Positions 1-6,393 of a stretch of DNA of 33,908 nucleotides are shown one piece after another (within the stretch, counting starts at the first letter, position 1; each line of letters begins with the position of its first letter). Source of the stretch: DATKDU01 sp035512595 (GTDB taxonomy: Bacteria > Planctomycetota > Planctomycetia > Pirellulales > Pirellulaceae). The stretch covers positions 1-33,908 of the forward strand of contig DATKDU010000109.1 in assembly GCA_035512595.1 (NCBI GenBank), written 5' to 3'. The translations under genes and the position numbers were made by a program. The notes beneath the pieces are model-generated. The model was not told the origin of the DNA. It saw only the letters and a list, made by a program, of their open reading frames with translations, and did no database searches.

Positions 1-237
1 GAGGGGCACGAACTGTGCCACCAGCGGCCCGATGGAGCGGTCGGTGCTGAGCCGCTCCATGAGGGCGACGCACGGGCCTCACGTCTTGGTGCCGGCGACG
101 GCCAGAATCGGCCGGCCGGTGATTTTCGACAGCTCCTGAGCCTTGTCGATCGAGAGCGGTTCGGCGGCAGAGGCCGCCGCCGCGCCCAGGACCAGCGAGA
201 GAGCAGCGAAACGAGTGAAGTGCGAGATTCCGATCAT
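1..237 (-). CDS. Secreted thioredoxin-like protein, candidate selenoprotein (partial)
   Basis: The gene runs off the left edge. From ATG at 237 it encodes a signal peptide (MIGISHFTRF, then a hydrophobic Ala/Leu stretch ending ASA) and a mature start EPLSIDKAQELSKITGRPIL, typical of small exported thioredoxin-fold proteins. Reading after ..AVAGTKT meets TGA at 81-79. The same frame then continues without interruption as GPCVALMERLSTDRSIGPLV.. to the window edge. The TGA therefore sits at the first Cys of what would be a C-G-P-C redox motif, giving U-G-P-C if read as selenocysteine. A 52-residue product ending at this TGA would be only a signal peptide and one helix. Alternatives are a recent TGC-to-TGA nonsense mutation or a sequencing error. 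An upstream ATG at 261 is possible but has no better ribosome site. The thioredoxin-like assignment is fairly sure; the selenocysteine reading is inference. Confidence 0.6.
26..78 (-). promoter_or_regulatory. Possible bacterial SECIS-like hairpin directly after the in-frame TGA
   Basis: Read on the minus strand, the six bases right after the TGA (GGCCCG, 78-73) are exactly complementary to CGGGCC at 31-26. Inside them ATGGAGCGG (60-52) pairs perfectly with CCGCTCCAT (40-32) around an 11-nt loop (51-41). The 9-bp inner stem starts 18 nt after the TGA, so its apical loop begins about 27 nt after it, within the range used for bacterial SECIS elements. A G in the first loop positions, which many bacterial SECIS have, is not obvious here. 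In GC-rich coding DNA some pairing is expected by chance. Confidence 0.35.
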
Positions 238-514
238 GGGGACACCCTGCTGAAAATCCATGGGGGCAATCGTCTCAATGTAGCCAGTTTCGTCTTCTCG
301 GGCAACGCTTTGCCGAGGTCGGTAGGTGGTCTTTTGAGTGACACCTTTGGTCACACCGCCGCGCCGCCGTCGACCAGAAATACTCCACCACCAATCCACC
401 AACCCGAAAACCAGCCCCGTAACAACAGCGATCGCACTGCGCCCCTCCAGCCTTTGACAGCAATAGCTCTTTCAGGGAAGTGGCACACGGACAGTAGCAC
501 CAGGCGTCCCCGCC

Positions 515-1375
515 TTACAGCGGGCGAAGACCGCTGGAAAGCTCAAAGCGATGTGCGCAGTAGGGACACGTGACAGTGGTGCCGAGGTCAAGGATAGTGG
601 TACCCAATAATCGTTCACCACACTCAAACGCCAAAGCGGCCAATACGCTTGGCGTGTCTGGCAGAGCCCAGTCCGAGTGCTCGCTTTCGAGAAGCCGCTG
701 CCCCCTCTCGATCAGTCCGGAATAGCAAGAACGATCCACGCATGTCACGTTCGCGGATTGCGGCTCATCGTACCCATGCTCGTTGATCTTAGAGGTCGCG
801 AGCCCCTCCGCCCGCCACTTGGCGAGCATCGTTTCACCACAGGCTGGGCATTCCGCCTCGGCGCGCCACGCTTCCCGCACAATGTAATCCAGTTGAACGA
901 CGAACCCCGACTTCGGGTAGCGGAGACCGCCGAAGGCGAGAAGAAGGCCGCCGCGGTTCCAATCAATGCCAGTCCGATCCATGCTCCCCGCGCCGGCCGC
1001 CTCGCGAACGGTCTTGAGCGACGACCGCTTGACGGCATCCAGAGCCGACTCGAACCCGGGCAGCAGGTCATCGGGAATCGGCTCGTCAGCGCATCCGAAC
1101 ACCAGAATCTCTCCGGCGAGACACATGACGGCTACGCGTTGAGCAATCGCTCCTGTCTCGCCAATCTGCACGAGATGTGGCATCGCAGCGTACGTCGCCG
1201 AATAGACGCTGTGCTGGTGAAAGAGCGATGAGTAGACAGCGAACCACGCCCCACCGTCGTGATAGTTCGGGTTGCTCTCCGAACGGATCGCGCGGATCAA
1301 ATCCGGAGTGTCGCCCGCTTGCCCGTAGGCATGCCGAAGGACATTCCATCGCGGGCTGTCCAGCGGAACTACCAT
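515..1375 (-). CDS. Immunity-like helical protein with Cys-pair (zinc) motifs
   Basis: This 286-residue protein starts at MVVPLDSPRW; an alternative ATG lies at 1396, and neither has a good ribosome site. Its N-terminal part (WNVLRHAYGQAGDTPDLIRA, then HQHSVYSATYAAMPHL around residues 53-68) resembles the HEAT-like proteins often annotated near polymorphic toxins as putative immunity proteins; that is a motif impression. Cys pairs occur at CPAC (176-179), CVDRSC (212-217) and CPYC (270-273), the last close to the C-terminus like a zinc ribbon. No signal peptide or membrane segment is seen, so it is probably cytoplasmic. No toxin gene is visible beside it, so any immunity role is speculation. 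Confidence 0.65.
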   Translation of the reverse strand: MVVPLDSPRWNVLRHAYGQAGDTPDLIRAIRSESNPNYHDGGAWFAVYSSLFHQHSVYSATYAAMPHLVQIGETGAIAQRVAVMCLAGEILVFGCADEPIPDDLLPGFESALDAVKRSSLKTVREAAGAGSMDRTGIDWNRGGLLLAFGGLRYPKSGFVVQLDYIVREAWRAEAECPACGETMLAKWRAEGLATSKINEHGYDEPQSANVTCVDRSCYSGLIERGQRLLESEHSDWALPDTPSVLAALAFECGERLLGTTILDLGTTVTCPYCAHRFELSSGLRPL

Positions 1376-1423
1376 GCGCTGCTGTTTCTGCCGCATAACG
1401 GTCAAATTCACGTGCGCGCGGGT

Positions 1424-1471
1424 GGCACGCATCAAAAAGTGTCGTCGTGCAGCGGGGGGCACGCATCAAAA
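1424..1471. repeat. Imperfect 34-nt tandem duplication
   Basis: GGCACGCATCAAAA occurs at 1424-1437 and again at 1458-1471, exactly 34 nt later, and the bases just before each copy are also similar. It lies just upstream of the minus-strand gene that ends at 515, so it could be a duplicated control site or just a duplication. Confidence 0.6.
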
Positions 1472-1719
1472 GAGGTTGCCATGTCAATCCTGGACATGCG
1501 GACCCACCGGTGACTCCGCCATCACCCAGGATTTCGAGCCACACCGGCTTTGACAGGACTTGGTCCGCCACCAAGCTTTCCATTGGCGAACGCGAGACTT
1601 GGACCCGATTCCAGGGCACATTGTGCAGCGGACCATTGTACCCGCAATAATATTCAGCGACAACGCAAGTCTTTGTGGGGCTGGGGCTTAGGGTGGCCGG
1701 AATCGAATATGTGTGTCCA

Positions 1720-1742
1720 CTAGTGACCAAATGTTTCACTAG
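1720..1742. promoter_or_regulatory. Perfect inverted repeat, possible operator
   Basis: CTAGTGA (1720-1726) and TCACTAG (1736-1742) form a perfect 7-bp inverted repeat with a 9-nt spacer, about 60 nt before the start of the gene at 1803. No consensus promoter is obvious next to it. An operator role is inference from position. Confidence 0.3.
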
Positions 1743-1802
1743 GCCGCGTCTAATACCTGGGGAGGTCCGATACTGTACACCCGTTTCAGAAGGAGAACCG
1801 CC

Positions 1803-2168
1803 ATGATTCCCAGACACCCATACCCTTTCGAGCGCCGCCGGCGCTGCCAAGACGCCCAGCGCGTGGACGAAAACCCCGCCTTTCGCGTCACTGCCGAGGA
1901 GTTGGCCCGCATGCACCCGCTGCTGCGGGCCGTGATCGGTGCGATCACTTGCGATGCGGTGGAAACCACGACCGTCTACGACCGCGAGGGATCCGTCGTC
2001 TCCGTCAGGTCCAAGCGCAAGAAGCAGCATTACTCGGCCCAGGCGATTCATTCGCTGCTCACCGCCGTCCGGCCCCTCTTCGAAATGGAGCAGAAGCTCG
2101 CCGCCAGCCGCACTCGGTGCGACCTTGACGGCCAGGCTGGCAATTCCCCCGACCACGATCCCAGCTAA
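1803..2168 (+). CDS. Small protein of unknown function
   Basis: I do not recognise this 121-residue protein. It has a strong ribosome site (AAGGAGA about 7 nt before ATG). The sequence is soluble-looking, with a basic N-terminus (PFERRRRC), a helical middle (RVTAEELARMHPLLRAVIGA) and a basic stretch RSKRKKQHYSAQ near residue 70-80. The next gene starts 13 nt after its stop with its own ribosome site, so the two probably form an operon. The partner carries a sigma-like helix-turn-helix, which hints at a role in gene control, but nothing here shows a specific function. Confidence 0.7.
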   Translation: MIPRHPYPFERRRRCQDAQRVDENPAFRVTAEELARMHPLLRAVIGAITCDAVETTTVYDREGSVVSVRSKRKKQHYSAQAIHSLLTAVRPLFEMEQKLAASRTRCDLDGQAGNSPDHDPS

Positions 2169-2181
2169 AGGAGCAATGATC

Positions 2182-2940
2182 ATGCGCGAAGCACATTTGA
2201 TCCCCGAAAGCGAAATGTCGAGCGACGAACTGGTCAAACGGGCGACGCTAGCCGCCGCGGCCGATCCCCCCCCGCTGCCGCTCGCCAAGCGGCTGCGCCG
2301 GCGGCAGCGCCTGGTGGCGCGCATGGCCCACTACGTTCCGTCGGAACGCAACCGGCGGATCTTTGAACAGGTCGTCATCCATCACAAACCGCAGGCCGAC
2401 GTCGCGTTCCGCGAGCGCCTCAGCCGCCAGCGCATCGGCCAGATCGTCGAGCGGATGCGCGACTGGTTTGCGTTTTGGGGAGGCGACGACGCGGCCTACG
2501 CGCCCGACCAGAAGCAGCGGCTGGCGACCCACGTCGCCATCGGCGAGCTGACCGAGTTTCAGCGGCAGATTCAAAAGGCCATCGTGGACGCCGATTGTTC
2601 GATCCAAGGGGATAAGTTTTGCTACGATCATAACGGGGACAAGGTGCGGCACGAACGGAGCTACCAAAAGTACCCGCGGCCGACGAGCCTCTACAAAATG
2701 CTCCTCACGGCCATTCTCGCCAGGGCCAAACTGGCCGGGGCGGGGGGCGACGCCGGATACGATCTCGGCGCTGGCGCCAGCAGCCAGTCGATGGTCGTGA
2801 AAACGGAGATCAACGTGAACCAGTCGGCAACCCAATCCCCCCCGAAAGGGGCATTGCATTCAGACATTCGGTCTGAAATGACTTCCGTCGATGGTCCCAG
2901 GGATCCGATCGACGGAACCACGGCCAGCCAAAGGAGTTAA
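2182..2940 (+). CDS. Protein with sigma-70 region 4-like helix-turn-helix
   Basis: The 252-residue frame starts at the second of two close ATGs (2176, 2182); AAGGAG at 2168-2173 is 8 nt from 2182 and too close to 2176. Residues about 55-95 (RNRRIFEQVVIHHKPQADVA, then RERLSRQRIGQIVERM) have the form of a sigma region 4 helix-turn-helix: a charged first helix, a turn, and a recognition helix with SRQRIGQI. No region 2 is present, so it is not a full sigma factor; a DNA-binding regulator is more likely. The last 34 or so residues, from PPKGALHSDIRSEM onward, are encoded by a repeat element also found at 33 kb, so the original C-terminus may have been replaced or extended. Confidence 0.65.
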   Translation: MREAHLIPESEMSSDELVKRATLAAAADPPPLPLAKRLRRRQRLVARMAHYVPSERNRRIFEQVVIHHKPQADVAFRERLSRQRIGQIVERMRDWFAFWGGDDAAYAPDQKQRLATHVAIGELTEFQRQIQKAIVDADCSIQGDKFCYDHNGDKVRHERSYQKYPRPTSLYKMLLTAILARAKLAGAGGDAGYDLGAGASSQSMVVKTEINVNQSATQSPPKGALHSDIRSEMTSVDGPRDPIDGTTASQRS

Positions 2941-2990
2941 GTGGACAGATTTTCAATAGCGCCTGCCGTAAGTCATGAAAAGGCACCCCC
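2837..2990 (+). repeat. Dispersed element copy A (58-nt leader plus 95-nt GACTT..GTAAGTC unit)
   Basis: 2837-2894 matches 33088-33031 (minus strand) at 51 of 58 positions with no gap. It contains a CCCC-GAAA-GGGG mini-hairpin and a TTCAGAC-ATTCG-GTCTGAA hairpin. GACTT begins at 2880 and GTAAGTC at 2968, 88 nt apart, exactly as in copies B and C. A further conserved GAAAnGnnACCCCC follows. The element covers the 3' end and stop of the helix-turn-helix gene and the following ribosome site. Confidence 0.7.
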
Positions 2991-3120
2991 CCTCAGGCCC
3001 TTGCGTCGGATCGTGCCGGACCCTTCGCCGGTCGGACCCCAGCGGCTCGACCGAGCGTTGTATTCCACTGCGGCCGGGGCAATACTGGTCCCACGACACA
3101 GAACTTGGGATGCGCCATGA
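2941..3120 (+). CDS. Possible small GTG-start ORF coupled to the kinase gene
   Basis: GTG at 2941 follows AAGGAG (2931-2936) by 4 nt and opens a 59-residue frame (VDRFSIAPAVSHEKAPPLRP..) whose TGA overlaps the kinase ATG in an ATGA arrangement. The first codons use many A/T third positions, unlike the neighbours, and the product is not recognised. It overlaps repeat copy A. It may be a chance frame; the ATGA junction is the main argument for it. Confidence 0.25.
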   Translation: MDRFSIAPAVSHEKAPPLRPLRRIVPDPSPVGPQRLDRALYSTAAGAILVPRHRTWDAP

Positions 3121-4784
3121 CTGCCGCCGAGACCCCCACGACTGCCGCCGAGAACTCTGGCCGAAGCGTCGATTCGCTTGAGGCCGGCGTGCAGATCGGC
3201 GATTTTCGGATCGAGCGAAGGATCGGGGCGGGTGGGATGGGGATCGTCTATCAGGCGCGGCAGGTGTCGCTCAACCGGCCGGTGGCGCTGAAGGTTTTGG
3301 GCCAGTCGCTGAAGCGGCCCAGCGACCTGACTCGCTTTCAGCGCGAGGCCCAGGCGGCGGCCAGACTGTCTCATCCGGGCGTCGCCAACATCTACTTCAT
3401 CGGCCAGGATCGGCACATCTGCTATCTGGTCATGGAATTGGTCGAGGGGGTCTCGCTCCGCCGCGTCCTCGACCGGTTGGGGCAATCGACCGTGGCGTCT
3501 TGCGGCCTCGATTCGGCCGCCCGCGAAGAGCTGGCGCACGACGACCTGGCGACTCCCATCCGCTTCGATCAGCCGACCGAGGAACTCGCGCCGGCCAACA
3601 CCCCGCCCGACAGCGGCAAGGACGCGCTCAATCCCTATTTGACGCCGCAAGCGATCAAGCTCCGCAGCGACGAGGATCACATCCGCCGCTCGTGCGAGCT
3701 GGTCCGTGACGTGGCCGCCGCATTGGCTCACGCTCACGACCGGGGCGTGGTCCACCGCGACATCAAGCCCGACAACCTGTTGCTGGAGAAACGGGGCCAG
3801 ATCCGCGTCATCGATTTCGGCGTAGCCCGTTTCTTCGACGATCTGTCGGTGACCTACACCGGCCAGCTCGTCGGCACTCCGCTTTACATGAGCCCGGAGC
3901 AAGTCACCGGCCGCGGTGCCATTGACCCGCGAACCGATATCTACTCGCTGGGCCTGGTGCTGTACGAGCTGCTCACGCTCCGCCCTCCGCTGGAAGCGAC
4001 GCATCGCGAGAACCTCCTGCGGACGATCGTCACCAAGCCGCTGCCGCCGATCGTCTGGCGGAACGGGCGGGTGCCGGAGGGGCTGGCGCGGATTGTCCAC
4101 AAGGCGACGCAGAAGGATCCCGATCAGCGCTATGCGACTGCCGCGGAGTTGGTGGCCGATCTCGATCGCTTCCTGGCGGGTCAGTCGGTGTCCGCGCCGC
4201 CGTATCACTTCCGGCTCGACGAGCGGGAGATTGTCGCCGCCCGGCCCACGGGGGTCGTTCTGGCCGCATTCATCGCGGTGGCCATATCGTTTTTGCTGAC
4301 GATGGCGTCGTTGTTTATCGCCTTGTTTGCGGGGGTGATGGCGTGGCAAATGGGGGGCTGGAAATTCTTCGCGGTTCAGACCGCGATTGCGTGCGTGATT
4401 CTCGCCGTCGGGTTGGCGGTGGCTTGGGGCCTACTGGGAGCGCGGCGATGGGCCTGGTGGCTCGACGTGGGATTGTCGATCTTGCTGTTGCTGGCATGTC
4501 TGGCGGGAGTTGTGCTGATCTGGATCACTGGCAACTTCCTCGAGGCGGAGGGGGGACTTCGCGAGGTGATCGAGAATGATCCGACTGCGACCCCCGAAGA
4601 GAGGGCCATCGGAGCGAACGTCATTCTGGCGATGACCGTGGCGTATCTGATGCCGATGATCGTCGGAATCGCACTATCCGTCGCGTCGCTGGCGGCCCTG
4701 CTGAGCCGTCGCACGCGGGAGTGGCTGGCCTTTGCGCGGAAGTTGCGGCGCGAGCACCGGCAGCTCAAAGAATCGCTGAGTTAG
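3117..4784 (+). CDS. Membrane-anchored Hanks-type Ser/Thr protein kinase
   Basis: This 555-residue protein has an N-terminal cytoplasmic kinase domain: glycine loop GAGGMG (37-42), ATP-anchoring Lys59 (VALKV), catalytic HRDIKPDN (213-220), DFG at 233-235 and GTPLYMSPEQ in the activation segment. Between the hinge and the HRD loop (about 120-190) there is an unusually long Asp/Glu/Pro-rich insert. After residue 375 come about four transmembrane helices (TGVVLAAFIAVAISFLLTMA; FFAVQTAIACVILAVGLAVA; WLDVGLSILLLLACLAGVVL; NVILAMTVAYLMPMIVGIAL) and a short basic tail, with no extracytoplasmic sensor domain such as PASTA. It is likely an autophosphorylating signalling kinase at the inner membrane; substrates are unknown. 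ATG 3117 is chosen over 3105 because it overlaps the preceding TGA and starts MTAAET. Its stop overlaps the convergent BBP7 gene. Confidence 0.92.
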   Translation: MTAAETPTTAAENSGRSVDSLEAGVQIGDFRIERRIGAGGMGIVYQARQVSLNRPVALKVLGQSLKRPSDLTRFQREAQAAARLSHPGVANIYFIGQDRHICYLVMELVEGVSLRRVLDRLGQSTVASCGLDSAAREELAHDDLATPIRFDQPTEELAPANTPPDSGKDALNPYLTPQAIKLRSDEDHIRRSCELVRDVAAALAHAHDRGVVHRDIKPDNLLLEKRGQIRVIDFGVARFFDDLSVTYTGQLVGTPLYMSPEQVTGRGAIDPRTDIYSLGLVLYELLTLRPPLEATHRENLLRTIVTKPLPPIVWRNGRVPEGLARIVHKATQKDPDQRYATAAELVADLDRFLAGQSVSAPPYHFRLDEREIVAARPTGVVLAAFIAVAISFLLTMASLFIALFAGVMAWQMGGWKFFAVQTAIACVILAVGLAVAWGLLGARRWAWWLDVGLSILLLLACLAGVVLIWITGNFLEAEGGLREVIENDPTATPEERAIGANVILAMTVAYLMPMIVGIALSVASLAALLSRRTREWLAFARKLRREHRQLKESLS

Positions 4785-6055
4785 AAATCGTAGTGCAGTC
4801 CCAGGTTCAGCCCTTGCACCCAGTAGTCGGTGTCTTCGAAGGTGAAGGCGGGCCGGGCGGTAACCTGCGACAGGTCCACCACCCGATCGATGTGATCGGC
4901 GCCGAGCACCACGTCCGACATCCAGATCAGGTTGTACCCGACCGATGCCGCCAGGCAGTCGGTGAAGTGATACCGCAGGCCCAGCGTCACTTCAGGAATG
5001 AAACAGAAGTGGTCCTGCGTGCGGGTGCCGATGTTCGATGCCTGGGCGAACAATCCCGACGGGGTCGTCGTCCCGGGTGAATTGGGAATCGTGGCCGTTT
5101 GCGATCCTTCGATCACAACCGTCTGCCGCATGTTTCCCAGGCCCACCTTGGCGGTGCCGTTCAAGGACCAGCAGCCGCGGGCCATCGAGCCGGAGAGGCC
5201 GACGACGCCCCCGTGGAATTCGTTGCGTCCGCGGAAGCGGTCGAAGAGGTCGATCGTGGTGCCGATGGGAATCGGCGACAGCGGATCGGTCGAGGTCACC
5301 AGGCTATTGATTCGCAGGTCGTCATCGAGACGCAGGAACTGATAGCCGGCCAGCAGATCGACGCGCCGCAGTTGGTCGCGCCGCATCATCATGCGGCCCA
5401 GCACCTCGGTGCCGAACAGGTCGTTGGTGAAGTTGACGCGAACGCTTCCTTCAGAAACGCCGGGGAACGCGACCAGAAATGCGTCTTCTCCGGGGAGCGC
5501 CGGATTGAAAAACGGGATTCCCAGAATCGGGTCGCCCGTGGACTGGGCAAAGAACGTGGTCGAGTCCCCTTCCAGCGCGAAGAAGCGACCTTCGACGCCG
5601 AAGTTGTGACTGCCGTCGAGCCACCACCCCATCGTCACACGGCCGCCGACCTGCAAATCCTGGCCGGCCAGGCCGTCGCCGAACAGGACCGTCGTGCCGG
5701 GCTCGCCGAGCACGCCGGCAGCGTCCCGCGGCGTTCCGGCGGGACTGGTGGTCACCAGCGGGGGCAAGTGCGTCCCCTTCGTCCACCACAAGAGGAGTTC
5801 CACGTCGCCGTAGCTGTCCCAGCAGCGGCAGCGTCGGCCGGAGCCGGTCACGCCCGCGAAATCGCCCGCCGGGTCAGCACAGCCGACGCCCTGAACGCAA
5901 GAACCGCTCTGCGGGCCGCCGAGGTTGAATGCCGCGGGAATCGCGTTCCACGAGAAGCCATCGGGCAGTAGTCCCAGCCCCTGCGCCTGCGCCGAGGACG
6001 ACAACAGTCCCCAGGTTGCGGCGAGGGCGGCGAGGAGGATGGACTTGAACTGCAT
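4781..6055 (-). CDS. BBP7-family outer-membrane beta-barrel protein
   Basis: This 424-residue protein has a clear signal peptide (MQFKSILLAALAATWGLLSS, then SAQAQ). Near residue 85 is the family hallmark DVELLLWWTKGTHLPPLVTT, typical of the planctomycete BBP7 (PF07585) barrel family. The rest alternates short hydrophobic/aromatic strands with Gly-Asp loops, and the last strand ends GLNLGLHYDF with a terminal Phe, as expected for barrel insertion. Role: outer-membrane structural or pore protein; cargo unknown. ATG 6055 gives the complete signal peptide. It converges on the kinase gene with a 4-nt overlap and no terminator between them. Confidence 0.88.
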   Translation of the reverse strand: MQFKSILLAALAATWGLLSSSAQAQGLGLLPDGFSWNAIPAAFNLGGPQSGSCVQGVGCADPAGDFAGVTGSGRRCRCWDSYGDVELLLWWTKGTHLPPLVTTSPAGTPRDAAGVLGEPGTTVLFGDGLAGQDLQVGGRVTMGWWLDGSHNFGVEGRFFALEGDSTTFFAQSTGDPILGIPFFNPALPGEDAFLVAFPGVSEGSVRVNFTNDLFGTEVLGRMMMRRDQLRRVDLLAGYQFLRLDDDLRINSLVTSTDPLSPIPIGTTIDLFDRFRGRNEFHGGVVGLSGSMARGCWSLNGTAKVGLGNMRQTVVIEGSQTATIPNSPGTTTPSGLFAQASNIGTRTQDHFCFIPEVTLGLRYHFTDCLAASVGYNLIWMSDVVLGADHIDRVVDLSQVTARPAFTFEDTDYWVQGLNLGLHYDF

Positions 6056-6393
6056 TGAAACTGCTCGCTAAGTCTGGAAACTTGCTCGTCGTTACCATTG
6101 CATCGTCTGGAAGAATCGGAAAATTCATTCCAAACGGTGCGCACGGCAAAACAGGGGCATGCCGATTAGCCCGCAGCCACGGCAGAGTCGTGCGGCAGCC
6201 GCGGTGCTCCGGTCCGAATAGTCGGCCTGATCCGGCCATTCGTCATCTTCGGCCCGGCGAAGCGTATGGATTGAAAGAAAAAGGAGGAGCGGTAGGATGG
6301 CTAGCGTGAACCATTTGCAAGGCGCGTGCGTTGGCAAGGGGTACAATCGAGTTGCGCCCCTTTGCTAGCACCGCCCACCCTCGATGCCCCCTG
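6056..6393. other. Intergenic region upstream of divergent BBP7 and secA-like genes
   Basis: 338 bp with no full-size gene. It must hold the promoters of both neighbours, but no consensus pair was found; a lone TACAAT lies near 6342. A purine-rich AAGGAGG at 6281-6287 serves only a 23-codon frame. Confidence 0.4.
6297..6368 (+). CDS. Possible 23-residue leader peptide upstream of the secA-like gene
   Basis: ATG at 6297 is 9 nt after AAGGAGG and encodes MASVNHLQGACVGKGYNRVA then PLC before TAG, ending 25 nt before the secA-like start. Good ribosome site and placement, but nothing else supports it. It has no resemblance to SecM beyond being a reading frame upstream of a secA homologue. Confidence 0.25.
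   Translation: MASVNHLQGACVGKGYNRVAPLC

Larger units (their letters stand above)
1376..1802. other. Non-coding stretch upstream of two divergent genes
   Basis: There is no convincing gene here. A long minus-strand open frame crosses it but has no ribosome site and runs antisense into both neighbours. The stretch contains a 34-nt tandem duplication (1424-1471) and a clean inverted repeat (1720-1742). Its base composition is less GC-rich than the flanking genes. Confidence 0.5.

Noticed and set aside
79..237. Reading the first gene as a complete 52-residue protein
   Set aside because: The product would be a signal peptide and one helix, while the same frame continues with family-like sequence after the TGA.
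1086..2324. 412-residue minus-strand open frame
   Set aside because: It runs antisense to two better genes, has no ribosome site and an Arg/Ser/Gly-rich translation typical of a GC-rich shadow frame.
2973..4349. 458-residue minus-strand open frame
   Set aside because: It is antisense to the kinase; its His/Arg/Gln-rich translation mirrors the codon bias of the real gene.
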